Assembly: GCF_900105765.1 (NCBI RefSeq)
Contig: NZ_FNTX01000001.1
Location: 558,001-622,000, forward strand
Origin: Ruania alba
GTDB lineage: Bacteria > Actinomycetota > Actinomycetes > Actinomycetales > Beutenbergiaceae
Direction: 5' to 3'
DNA: 64,000 nt
The notes below the pieces were generated by a model. That model saw only the letters and a program-made list of their open reading frames with translations, searched no databases and was not told the DNA's origin. A program made the position numbers and the translations under genes. Shown here in pieces: positions 51,028 to 59,284 of the stretch (its first letter is position 1; every line of letters starts with the position of its first letter).

Positions 51028-52124
51028 GCGTCCTCCTTCAGCTCCGCCGCCAGGCGGAGCACCATCGCGTGCGACCACAGCAGCGGTGTCGCCACCGGCC
51101 CCCAGCGGTCGATCCATTCGGTGCGGTACTCATGCGCGAGCAGCTGCCCGTCCACCTGCTCGGGCAGCAGGCCGTCCGTTGTCGCGGTGCCGGCCGCCCA
51201 GTCGAGCAGTTCTCCGGCCCGTGCGGTGTTCCCGGCGCGTGCGTGCGCGAGGCCGAGGAAGCAGGACAGCAGTGGCCACCGGCCGCCGCCGTAGAAGGTG
51301 TCGGCGCGGAACCGGTAGACGCCATCGTCGGTGCAGAGCTGGTCCTCGATCGCCGCGATCGTGGCCGCGGCGAGCTCGGACTCTGATTCGATCACCCCGA
51401 GCGGGCCGATCAGCGCAGCCAGGCTGGCGTCCACGGCATCGGTGCCGAGCCATTTGGTGAGGTGACCGCCGGCCACGCCCCGTTCGTGGATGACCGCCAT
51501 CGCCGCCTCCGCCCCCGCACGGGCCGCCTCCGCCCGGGTGCCGGTCACCAGGCCCGAGTCGGCGGCCGCACGCAGCCCGGCCACGATGCAGCCCAGCGTG
51601 GAGACGTGCACCTGCTCGGCGTGCTCCTCCCACCAGTCGTAACAGGGCCGATCCCAGGAACTGAGCAGGTAGTCCACGGTGAGCCCGGCGGCGGGCTGCC
51701 ACCGCGTCACATCGAGCCCGTGGCGTGCGGCGTGCTGGGCTGCGGCCCACAGCCAGGTGCCATACCCATCGAGCTGGAAGTCCCACCACTCGTCCGCCCC
51801 GGGGGTGCCGGCCATCGTGAACCGGGTTGGCAGCATCTGCTCCTGCGGCACCGGCGCGCCGCCCGCGGCGGCCGCGACCACCCGCTCGATCGGCGTGCGA
51901 TGGGCCTCGACCACCCCGGCGCACCAGTCCAGGAACGCCGAAGGGGAGGCCACCTCCCCGGCGGAGGAGACGCCGTCGGCGATGAACGCACCATCCCGGA
52001 ACCAGCAGTACCCGCGGTAGGCGGAGAACGTGGGGCTCGCCGGGTAGGCGCCGCCCGGCTCCTGCAGCGAGGTGATCAGTGCGCGGGAGGTCTCCAGCAG
52101 TGGGGCATGGGCAGTGGTGGTCAT
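51024..52124 (-). CDS. GH15-like glucoamylase/glucodextranase family protein
   Basis: The 366-residue protein reads FSAYRGYCWFRDGAFIADGV, QLDGYGTWLWAAAQHAARHG, HVSTLGCIVAGLRAAADS, DGLLPEQVDGQLLAHEY and WGPVATPLLWSHAMVLRLAA, the (alpha/alpha)6-barrel pattern of GH15 enzymes with a Glu base in LPEQV. It is shorter than usual (often above 600 residues) because it lacks the N-terminal beta domain. It has no signal peptide. Start: ATG at 52124 with TGGAG upstream; a GTG at 52136 is possible. Confidence 0.8.
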   Translation of the reverse strand: MTTTAHAPLLETSRALITSLQEPGGAYPASPTFSAYRGYCWFRDGAFIADGVSSAGEVASPSAFLDWCAGVVEAHRTPIERVVAAAAGGAPVPQEQMLPTRFTMAGTPGADEWWDFQLDGYGTWLWAAAQHAARHGLDVTRWQPAAGLTVDYLLSSWDRPCYDWWEEHAEQVHVSTLGCIVAGLRAAADSGLVTGTRAEAARAGAEAAMAVIHERGVAGGHLTKWLGTDAVDASLAALIGPLGVIESESELAAATIAAIEDQLCTDDGVYRFRADTFYGGGRWPLLSCFLGLAHARAGNTARAGELLDWAAGTATTDGLLPEQVDGQLLAHEYRTEWIDRWGPVATPLLWSHAMVLRLAAELKEDA

Positions 52125-52146
52125 GATCGTCTCCACTGGGGTGTCA

Positions 52147-52204
52147 CCGAGTGCCCTCGATTTCGGCTATATCTCAACGGGTGAGCGAAATCGGGGGCAC
52201 TCGG
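52147..52204. terminator. long intergenic hairpin between sugar importer and glucosidase genes
   Basis: Arms 52147-52165 and 52186-52204 pair at 18 of 19 positions. It lies between the solute-binding protein stop (52271) and the GH15 start (52124), so it could set a lower level of the enzymes relative to the importer. Confidence 0.5.
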
Positions 52205-52270
52205 CGTGGGTGGGTGGTGGGGTGAGGTGGTGAGGGGGCCCGGCGGGGACGTGGGCCCCGGAGTGGCCGG

Positions 52271-53542
52271 TCAGCCGAGCAGGGCGTTCACGCGTTCCTC
52301 GGCTGAGGCGAGCGCCTCCTCCACGCTCTTGCGACCGGCCGCGGCTTCGGTGAGCTCCTCGGTGACGATGTCCTGCATCTCGGCCTGACCGTCACCGATC
52401 GACGGGGCCAGCGCCACCTGCTCCAGGGAGTCGAACACGGCCTGTCGGTTCGCCGGGTTCTCCTGCTGCAGGTAGGCGTCCAGCTGTGCCTGGTCGGCGA
52501 TCGGCGGCAACTCCCAGCCGGACTCCAGACGCACGTCCACGGTGGTGGAAGAGCTGGTGAGGAACTGCGCGAACTCCGCGGCCGCGGCCTGGTGCTCGGA
52601 CGTTGCCGACACGCCCACCGCGTTCGAGAAGAGGGCGCTCGCCTGCTGCGCATCGCCTGGCTCCACGGCGATGTCCCAGGCGAAGTCCGCCTCGGCGAGG
52701 GCTCCGAACATCCAGATGCCGTTGTGCCACATGGCCAGCTTGCTATCGAGGAACAGGCCGCTGTCGAAGTCCGGTGTGCCGGCGCCCTGTTCCGCCGTGG
52801 GCATCGTGGTGCCGGACTTGTTCACCAGCCACTCGGCCGCGGCGATGCCCTCGGGGGAGTTGAACGCGGCCGCGGTGCCGTCCTCGGTGAGGAACTGTCC
52901 GCCGGCCTGGGCCACGGCCTTGTAGTACTCGTGGTAGCTGATCGGCTGGTAGTCGCCCCACACCCCGGCATCAGCGTCGGTGAGCGCCTCGGCAGCCTCC
53001 TGCTCGTCCTGCCACGTCCAGTCCGCGGTGGGGTAGTCCAGGCCCGCGGCGTCGAACAGGTCCTTGTTGTAGAACAGCACCACGTTCGAGAACGAGCTCG
53101 GCAGGGCGTACCGGGTGCCGTCGGTGGCGTAGGCCTCGGCGAGGGAGGTCTGGTAGACGCTGGTGTCCACCTCCAGCGGTGCGAGCACTCCGCTGTCCTG
53201 GTAAGAGGCGTAATTGGCGAACTCGATGTCGAACACATCGGCCACGGTGCCGCCGGCCAGGTCGGTCTGCAGGGCGGTGAAGTAGTCCGCGTAGGGGAGT
53301 GTGGTGACCTCCACGGTGATGTTCTCGTGCTCGGCCTCGAACGCCTCGACGATGGTGGCGAGGTTCTCCTCGTTGCCACCGGCGGAGATGAAGTTGGTGT
53401 ACGTGATCGTCACCGGGCCGTCGTCGGTGGTGCCGGCCGGCTCGGTGGCAGGGTCGTCGGTGCTGCCTGAGACGCAGGCGGTCAGGGTGAGGCCGAGCGC
53501 GGCAGCGAGGCCGGCGCCGGCCATCCATCGGGTGCGGGTCAT
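52271..53542 (-). CDS. sugar ABC transporter solute-binding lipoprotein
   Basis: The 423-residue protein begins with a lipoprotein signal (LTLTAC, Cys23) and has the family-1 binding-protein fold: VTITYTNFISAGGNEENLAT, FEAEHENITVEVTTLPYADY, ALPSSFSNVVLFYNKDLFDA, KLAMWHNGIWMFGALAEADF. AAGGAGAT precedes the ATG. It follows its two permeases in the operon led by the ROK repressor. No importer ATPase is encoded here, so a shared MsiK-type ATPase elsewhere is expected. Confidence 0.93.
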   Translation of the reverse strand: MTRTRWMAGAGLAAALGLTLTACVSGSTDDPATEPAGTTDDGPVTITYTNFISAGGNEENLATIVEAFEAEHENITVEVTTLPYADYFTALQTDLAGGTVADVFDIEFANYASYQDSGVLAPLEVDTSVYQTSLAEAYATDGTRYALPSSFSNVVLFYNKDLFDAAGLDYPTADWTWQDEQEAAEALTDADAGVWGDYQPISYHEYYKAVAQAGGQFLTEDGTAAAFNSPEGIAAAEWLVNKSGTTMPTAEQGAGTPDFDSGLFLDSKLAMWHNGIWMFGALAEADFAWDIAVEPGDAQQASALFSNAVGVSATSEHQAAAAEFAQFLTSSSTTVDVRLESGWELPPIADQAQLDAYLQQENPANRQAVFDSLEQVALAPSIGDGQAEMQDIVTEELTEAAAGRKSVEEALASAEERVNALLG

Positions 53543-53586
53543 GAGGATCTCCTTCGATTCTTCAGGGTGAGTCAGGGTTCGGGGTG

Positions 53587-54402
53587 TCATTTCAGTCCGG
53601 TGCCCGCGACGCCTTGGATGACGTACTTCTGGGCGAAGACGTAGAGGGCGAGCATCGGCAGCACACTGACCACCGAGCCGGCCATCATCACGTCCCACTG
53701 GGTGGTGTATTGCCCCTGCAGTCCGGCCAGCGCCAGCGGCAGCGTCTGCAGGTGCTCGGAGCGCAGGATGATCAGCGGCCACAGGAAGCCGTTCCAGCTG
53801 CTCATGAACGCGAACACGGCCAGGCTCGCCAGGGCAGGCCCCGCGAGGGGGAGGATGAGGCGGGCGAAGATGCGGAAGTGTCCGGCGCCGTCGATGGTGG
53901 CGGCCTCGTCCAGCTCCCGGGGCACCGCGTTCATCGCCTGCCGTAGCAGGAACACCCCGAACGCGCTGGCCACCCCGGGCAGCAGCACACCCAGGTAGGT
54001 GTCCACCAGGCCGAGGCTGCGCATCTGCACGAACAACGGCACGATCAGCACCTGGATCGGGATCATCATCGTGGCCAGGTACAGCCCGAAGACCACGCCC
54101 CGCCCCGGGAAGGCCAGCCTGCTGAAGGCATAGCCGGCCAGCGAGCTCGTGACCAGCTGAAGGGCCGTCGTCGTGATGGCCAGGCCGAGGGAGTTGGCGA
54201 TCACGCGGGCGAACGGGGTGTTCGCGAACAGCTCGCGATAGGCCGCCAGGGTCGGGTCATCCGGGATCAGCTGCGGGGTGGCGTCCAGGCCGACACCGCT
54301 CGAGAGTGAGGTACTCACCGTCCACGCGAACGGGAAGAACATCACCAGTGCGCCGAGGGCCACCACGGCGGTCAGCAGGATGCGGCGGATGCGCTCAGGC
54401 AT
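53587..54402 (-). CDS. sugar ABC transporter permease (MalG-type)
   Basis: The 271-residue permease has six helices and the EAA coupling loop ELDEAATIDGAGHFRIFARL ILP region. The N-terminal arm is short, as in MalG. It overlaps the MalF-type permease by 8 bases and precedes the binding-protein gene. Confidence 0.93.
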   Translation of the reverse strand: MPERIRRILLTAVVALGALVMFFPFAWTVSTSLSSGVGLDATPQLIPDDPTLAAYRELFANTPFARVIANSLGLAITTTALQLVTSSLAGYAFSRLAFPGRGVVFGLYLATMMIPIQVLIVPLFVQMRSLGLVDTYLGVLLPGVASAFGVFLLRQAMNAVPRELDEAATIDGAGHFRIFARLILPLAGPALASLAVFAFMSSWNGFLWPLIILRSEHLQTLPLALAGLQGQYTTQWDVMMAGSVVSVLPMLALYVFAQKYVIQGVAGTGLK

Positions 54403-55339
54403 AGGTCACCCACCTCCGCTGCCCGATCAGCTGGATCACCGTCACGGCGAGCACCAGCAGGAACAGCAGCCAGGAGAGTGCCGAGGCCTCCCCGGCCGAG
54501 CTGTACCGGAACGTCAGGTCGTAGATCTGCTGCACCACCACGGTGCTCGAGCCGGCCGGCCCGCCCCCGGTCATCGCATACACCTGGTCGAACACCTGGA
54601 AGCCGTTGATTAGGGAGATCACCACCACGAAGAAGGTGGACGGGGACAGCAGCGGCAGGGTGATGTTCAGCAGGCGCCGGAATCGCCCGGCACCGTCGAT
54701 CATGGCCGCTTCCTGCACGTCGGTGGGGATGGCCTGCAGCCCGGCGAGCAGGATGATCATCACGAACCCGAGGTCCTTCCACGCCGAGGCGAGGATGATC
54801 GAGGGCATCGCCCAGTACGGATCGGTCCACCAGCCCGGCCCATCGATCCCGAGCCCGCCGAGCACGGCGTTCACCACGCCGACCGACGGGTTCAGCAGCC
54901 ACCGCCACACCAGGGCCACCACGATCCAGCTGGTCACCACCGGCAGGAAGTAGATCCCGCGGAGCAGGTTCCGCGCCGGGATGAGGCTGTTCAGTGCGAG
55001 AGCGAGCGCCAGGCCGCCGATGTAGACCAGCGGCAGATACCCGACGACGTAGTACAGCGTGTTCGCGAACACGCGCCTCGTGGCGTCATCAGTGAGCAGC
55101 GTGGCGTAGTTGTCCAGCCCGACCCACTCCATCACCCCGATCAGGTTCCACGAGTGCAGGCTGGTCCAGAATGCGCCGATCATCGGATAGATGGTGAACG
55201 CCAGCAGCGGCAGGGCGCTGGGCAGCAGGAACGCCAGCACGGTGAGGGTGTAGCGCAGCCGGCTGCCGCGCCTGGCTTGTCGAGGCGGCGGGAGTGGGCG
55301 CGCGGTGCGCGAGATCCCGACGGCGGAGGGTGCAGTCAT
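54395..55339 (-). CDS. sugar ABC transporter permease (MalF-type)
   Basis: The 314-residue permease has six helices and the coupling loop VQEAAMIDGAGRFRRLLNIT. An N-terminal basic, Pro-rich tail precedes the first helix (LTVLAFLLPSALPLLAFTIY). The ATG at 55339 is 4 bases after the ROK gene stop with GGGTGAGG as ribosome site. Confidence 0.93.
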   Translation of the reverse strand: MTAPSAVGISRTARPLPPPRQARRGSRLRYTLTVLAFLLPSALPLLAFTIYPMIGAFWTSLHSWNLIGVMEWVGLDNYATLLTDDATRRVFANTLYYVVGYLPLVYIGGLALALALNSLIPARNLLRGIYFLPVVTSWIVVALVWRWLLNPSVGVVNAVLGGLGIDGPGWWTDPYWAMPSIILASAWKDLGFVMIILLAGLQAIPTDVQEAAMIDGAGRFRRLLNITLPLLSPSTFFVVVISLINGFQVFDQVYAMTGGGPAGSSTVVVQQIYDLTFRYSSAGEASALSWLLFLLVLAVTVIQLIGQRRWVTYA

Positions 55340-55343
55340 CGCC

Positions 55344-56588
55344 TCACCCTCCGTTCCCGGCAGGGCCGGCTGGGCTTGCTGCGCTCGCAGCGACCTCGCC
55401 GATGGCGAGGCGCTCGCGCACGAGACGTCCCTGCTCACCCGAGAGTCCCTGGGCGTCGAACGGCGTGGACAGCACCAGGGCCGCTGATCCCTGGGCCCAC
55501 CGGTCGTCCTGCCAGGTCTCCACCGTGACGGGGATATGACGAGTGTGCGGGATGAGAGCGGCGCGGAAGGCGGGCTCGAATCCGGCCGACCAGTGCGTCC
55601 AGGCCGTCACGCCCTCTCCGAGCACGATCACGGCCTCCGGGTCGAGCAGGTTGACCACCCCGGCGAGGGTGCGGCCGAGGTGGGTGCCGGCGGTACGGAA
55701 GATTGCCTGCGCGCCAGCATCACCGGTATCGGCGGCGGTGTGCACGGCGTCGATGGAGGCGGCTTCGGGAACGATGCCCTGGGCGGTCGCCGCACGAAGC
55801 AGAGCCTCTTCACTGATCAGGGTCTCCAGGCACCCGGTGCTGCCGCACACACAGGCCGGTCCGTCGGCCACCACGGGAACATGCCCCAGCTCGCCGGCGC
55901 CACCGCGCCACCCGCGCAATACGTCGCCGTCAGTGATGAGGCCGGCACCCACACCGGTACCGATGGTCACCACGAGGGCGTGCCCGAGGCCGCGGCCGCT
56001 GCCGTAGAGCGCCTCGGCCATGGCGAGAGCGTTGACGTTGTTCTCCACCAGGACCGGCAGGTCCAGGGCGCGGCGCAGCGTCTCGCCCACGGGCACCCGC
56101 ACCCAGCCGAGCTGGGTGGAGTCCACGGTGCCGGCGTGCTGCTCGTCCACCGTGCCGGGCACGCCGACGCCCACGCCGAGCAGCGGGCCGGAGGTGCCCG
56201 CGTCGATGAAGGCGACGGTGACGGCGGCCAGCTCGCTCAGCGCCGCGGGTGCGGCGGCGTCGAAGTCGCGGGTAGCCGACCGCTGGACGGTGCCGTCGAT
56301 GCCCACCTCGACCAGGGTGATGTGGTCGGCCACCACCTTGATGCCGATCGCACGGCCGCTCTCGGCGACCAGGCCGAGGAGCCGGGCCGGCCGGCCGCCC
56401 TGGGAGGGGGAGTGGTCCAGCTCGGTGAGCAACCCGTCGGCGATGAGCCGCTTCGTCGCGCCGGTGATCAGGGCGGGTGAGACGTCGAGCACCCGCGCCA
56501 GCTCAGCGCGGGAGGTCGGTCCGTGGACTCCGATGTGGGCGAGTACCGCGGACCGGGTGACATCTGTACGTGCCGTCGTCCGACCCAA
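55344..56588 (-). CDS. ROK-family transcriptional repressor (NagC/XylR-like)
   Basis: The 414-residue protein has an N-terminal winged helix (VLAHIGVHGPTSRAELARVL, DVSPALITGATKRLIADGLL) and a ROK sugar-binding domain (GIKVVADHITLVEVGIDG, VENNVNALAMAEALYGSGRG, VTIGTGVGAGLI), with the zinc motif CVCGSTGCLE intact. It starts at TTG (56588), a rare codon whose choice is fixed by AAAGGAG 6 bases upstream. It is first in the operon with the importer it most likely controls, and an inverted repeat covers its ribosome site. Confidence 0.92.
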   Translation of the reverse strand: MGRTTARTDVTRSAVLAHIGVHGPTSRAELARVLDVSPALITGATKRLIADGLLTELDHSPSQGGRPARLLGLVAESGRAIGIKVVADHITLVEVGIDGTVQRSATRDFDAAAPAALSELAAVTVAFIDAGTSGPLLGVGVGVPGTVDEQHAGTVDSTQLGWVRVPVGETLRRALDLPVLVENNVNALAMAEALYGSGRGLGHALVVTIGTGVGAGLITDGDVLRGWRGGAGELGHVPVVADGPACVCGSTGCLETLISEEALLRAATAQGIVPEAASIDAVHTAADTGDAGAQAIFRTAGTHLGRTLAGVVNLLDPEAVIVLGEGVTAWTHWSAGFEPAFRAALIPHTRHIPVTVETWQDDRWAQGSAALVLSTPFDAQGLSGEQGRLVRERLAIGEVAASAASPAGPAGNGG

Positions 56589-56589
56589 T

Positions 56590-56615
56590 CTTCACTCCTT
56601 TGTTAAGCAGTGAAG
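56590..56615. promoter_or_regulatory. candidate ROK operator overlapping its own ribosome site
   Basis: CTTCACT (56590-56596) and AGTGAAG (56609-56615) form a perfect inverted repeat around TTTGTTAA, which resembles the TT-rich operators of NagC/Mlc-like ROK proteins. Binding here would shut the whole operon. Confidence 0.5.
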
Positions 56616-56648
56616 TAAGAGTAGGTGGGTGGAGGAACGCACGTCAAG

Positions 56649-56692
56649 CACGCTGTTCCCGGCGGGCGAGGATGCCCGTCGGGAACAGCGTG
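56649..56692 (-). terminator. 19-bp hairpin terminator after the beta-mannosidase gene
   Basis: Arms 56649-56667 and 56674-56692 pair fully apart from one G-T wobble, with a 6-base loop. The hairpin ends the GH2/GH3 importer operon just upstream of the ROK promoter. Confidence 0.7.
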
Positions 56693-56723
56693 AGGTGATG
56701 CGGGTGGTGCGGCGTGATCGCCG

Positions 56724-59201
56724 TCAGTCCGTGGCTACACCGTGCAGGTCGTTGGAGCTGCGCAGCACGGGTGCGGCGGTGAGCAGTCCGGTCTCGAGCG
56801 GGTGCTCGGTGGTGACGTGGACGGTGACCGATTCCCCGGCGCGGAGGGTGTCGAGGGCGCGGTCGGTGCGGGCGTCCGGTGCGAGGCGGTCGGCCAGGAC
56901 GGTCACGTCCAGGGCGAGCGAGGACGCGGTGATGTGGACGTCGTATCCGTCGCCAACCCGGGTGGCGCTCGCGGTGAGCGCGTCCGGGTCGAGGGCGACG
57001 TCCTTGAGCTCGGCGAACAGGTGAACGGTGCGTTCCTCGCCGAGGGTGGCGACCAGCGCCTCGCCGGTGGCATCGGCCGGTGTGGCCAGGCGGGCCGGGA
57101 TCTGCACCAGCGTGACGGACCGGGCCGGCGCGTGCACGGGTGTGTCCTCGGTGGCCTGCCCGACGCCGTCGAGGCTTTCCCGGCAGAGGTGCAGGGTGTC
57201 GTCCCAGGTGTCGTCGGAGTCATTGACCACGGCGACCACCAGTCCGGTCTCGCGCGGCGCGATGGTGAGCAGTCGCGGTGCGTAGGCCGCCTGCATGGCG
57301 TACCAGAGCGGTTTGGGGCGTTCGTCGCCGTCGATGGCCGCCCAGGAGGTGACCGGCCAGCAGTCGTTGATCTGCCACACGATCGCTCCGGCGGTGTGCG
57401 GCCAGTGTGACCGGTAGTGGGTGAGGGCATACCGGACGGCGTGGGCCTGGTTCAGTTGGGCTGCCCAGTGCCAGTCGGTGAAGTCCTCGGGAATCCCGAG
57501 GTGCGGCGCCATCCCACGGTCGAGCTTGCCGTTGCCGTCCGGGGCCTTCTGGTGCAGGAGGAATGCCGCCGACTCCTTGTGCAGGTCCTGCGGGGCGAGC
57601 GCGCGGGTCAGGGTGGCCCAGGTGGGCGGCCCCTGGAACCCGAACTCGGAGACGAACCGGGGAGCCTCGTCCCGGTAGTGGGAGTAGTCGACCTGGTTCC
57701 AGACCGCCCACTCGTGCTTGAGTCCGTGGTCGGGATCGTTGGGGTGCTTCTCCCACGGGGCGAAGCCGGGGGAGGCAGGGCTGCCCTCGACGTAGGCGCG
57801 GGTCGGGTCGACCTCGGCCACGACCTGGGCGAACAGGTCGTGGTAGTAGCCGTACCCCCAGGTGCCACCCTCGAGCCGGGCGTCCCAGTCCTGATCCACG
57901 GAGAACCAGAGGTTCTCGTTACCGCCGCACCACAGCACCAGGGAGGGGTGCGGCATCAGCCGTGCCACGTTGTCGCGGGCCTCGGCCTCGAACTCGCCAC
58001 GCAGGGGCTCGTCCTCGGCATAGGCGGCACACGCCAGCAGGAAGTCCTGCCAGACCAGCACGCCGGCGGCGTCGCAGGCGTCGTAGAAGGCGTCCTGCTC
58101 GTAGATCCCGCCGCCCCAGACCCGCAGCAGGTTGATGTTCGCCGCCACGCTCTGCTCCACCCGGCGGGCATACCGCTCGGGCGTGACGCGGGTGAGCAAA
58201 TGGTCGTCGGGGATCCAGTTCGCCCCCTTGATGAAAACGGGCACACCGTTGACCTCGATCACGAAGGAGGTACCCGCCTCGTCCGGATCGGCGCGGACCG
58301 CCACGTCCCGGAAGCCGACCTTGCGGGACCAGCTGTCCCGCTCCCGGTCCCCGTCCGCCAGGGTGACCTGCAGGTCGTACCGCGACTGCGGCCCGTACCC
58401 GTGCGGCCACCACAGGTCCACGTCACCCGCCTCGAGAACCACGACCGCGCGCCCACCGGTGACGGCGACCTCACCCGTGGCGATCGGTCCGCCGTCGGGG
58501 GCGGTCAGCTCCGCCCGCACCCGCCGGCCGGGATCCTCGGCGCCGGCCACCTCCAGGTCGGCCACCACCTCCACCCGACCGGTGCCGTCGGCACCGACGG
58601 TGACCAGCGGGCGCACCTGTGCCAGGCGCGCCTCGTGCCACCGCTCCAGGTGCACCGGCTTCCAGATCCCCGCCGTCTGCAGGTCCGGGCCCCAGTCCCA
58701 ACCGAAGCTGCACGCCATCTTCCGGACCGCGTTGAACGGGTGGTCGTAGGAGTGCGGTCGAGGGCCCACCTCCTGCGCGATCTCCTCGGCACGGGTCAGC
58801 GCCGAGGAGAAGGACACCACCAGGGTGTTCTCCTCCTCGAGCAGACCGGTGACGTCGAACCGGTAGGAGCGGTGCATGTTCTCCGTGCGGCCCACGATCG
58901 CACCGTTCAGGGTGATCGTGGCGACCGTGTCCAGCCCCTCGAACGCCAGGGCGGCACGCTCGCCCGGTGCGATCGGTTCCGCCTCGAACGTCGTTTCGTA
59001 CACCCAGTCGGCCCGGTGCACCCAGGTCAGTGCTGCCTCGTTCTCGCCCAGGTAGGGATCCTCGATCAGCCCGGCGCTCAGCAGGTCGGTGTGCACCGAT
59101 CCCGGCACCTGCGCGGGAACCACCGCAGTGCTGATCGTCGTGGGTGCGTCGCCGCCGGTGCAGCGCAGCGTCCAGCCCTCATGCAGGGGCAGCCTCGTCA
59201 T
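56724..59201 (-). CDS. GH2 beta-mannosidase
   Basis: The 825-residue enzyme has the GH2 jelly-roll start (LPLHEGWTLRCTGGD, VPAQVPGSVHTDLLSAGLIE, DPYLGENE), the mannosidase mark NAVRKMACSFGWDWGPDLQT, acid/base Glu429 in WCGGNENLW and nucleophile Glu519 in FVSEFGFQG. It has no signal peptide, so it hydrolyses imported beta-mannosides inside the cell. It lies 83 bases after GH3 in the same direction and ends at a strong hairpin. Confidence 0.93.
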   Translation of the reverse strand: MTRLPLHEGWTLRCTGGDAPTTISTAVVPAQVPGSVHTDLLSAGLIEDPYLGENEAALTWVHRADWVYETTFEAEPIAPGERAALAFEGLDTVATITLNGAIVGRTENMHRSYRFDVTGLLEEENTLVVSFSSALTRAEEIAQEVGPRPHSYDHPFNAVRKMACSFGWDWGPDLQTAGIWKPVHLERWHEARLAQVRPLVTVGADGTGRVEVVADLEVAGAEDPGRRVRAELTAPDGGPIATGEVAVTGGRAVVVLEAGDVDLWWPHGYGPQSRYDLQVTLADGDRERDSWSRKVGFRDVAVRADPDEAGTSFVIEVNGVPVFIKGANWIPDDHLLTRVTPERYARRVEQSVAANINLLRVWGGGIYEQDAFYDACDAAGVLVWQDFLLACAAYAEDEPLRGEFEAEARDNVARLMPHPSLVLWCGGNENLWFSVDQDWDARLEGGTWGYGYYHDLFAQVVAEVDPTRAYVEGSPASPGFAPWEKHPNDPDHGLKHEWAVWNQVDYSHYRDEAPRFVSEFGFQGPPTWATLTRALAPQDLHKESAAFLLHQKAPDGNGKLDRGMAPHLGIPEDFTDWHWAAQLNQAHAVRYALTHYRSHWPHTAGAIVWQINDCWPVTSWAAIDGDERPKPLWYAMQAAYAPRLLTIAPRETGLVVAVVNDSDDTWDDTLHLCRESLDGVGQATEDTPVHAPARSVTLVQIPARLATPADATGEALVATLGEERTVHLFAELKDVALDPDALTASATRVGDGYDVHITASSLALDVTVLADRLAPDARTDRALDTLRAGESVTVHVTTEHPLETGLLTAAPVLRSSNDLHGVATD

Positions 59202-59284
59202 CGAATCCTCGTTCTCGTCTCGTACGTGCGCTCCGGCGGAGCAGGGCTGCGCCGGACCAGCTCAGCAGGTCGCGAGCGCGACCC

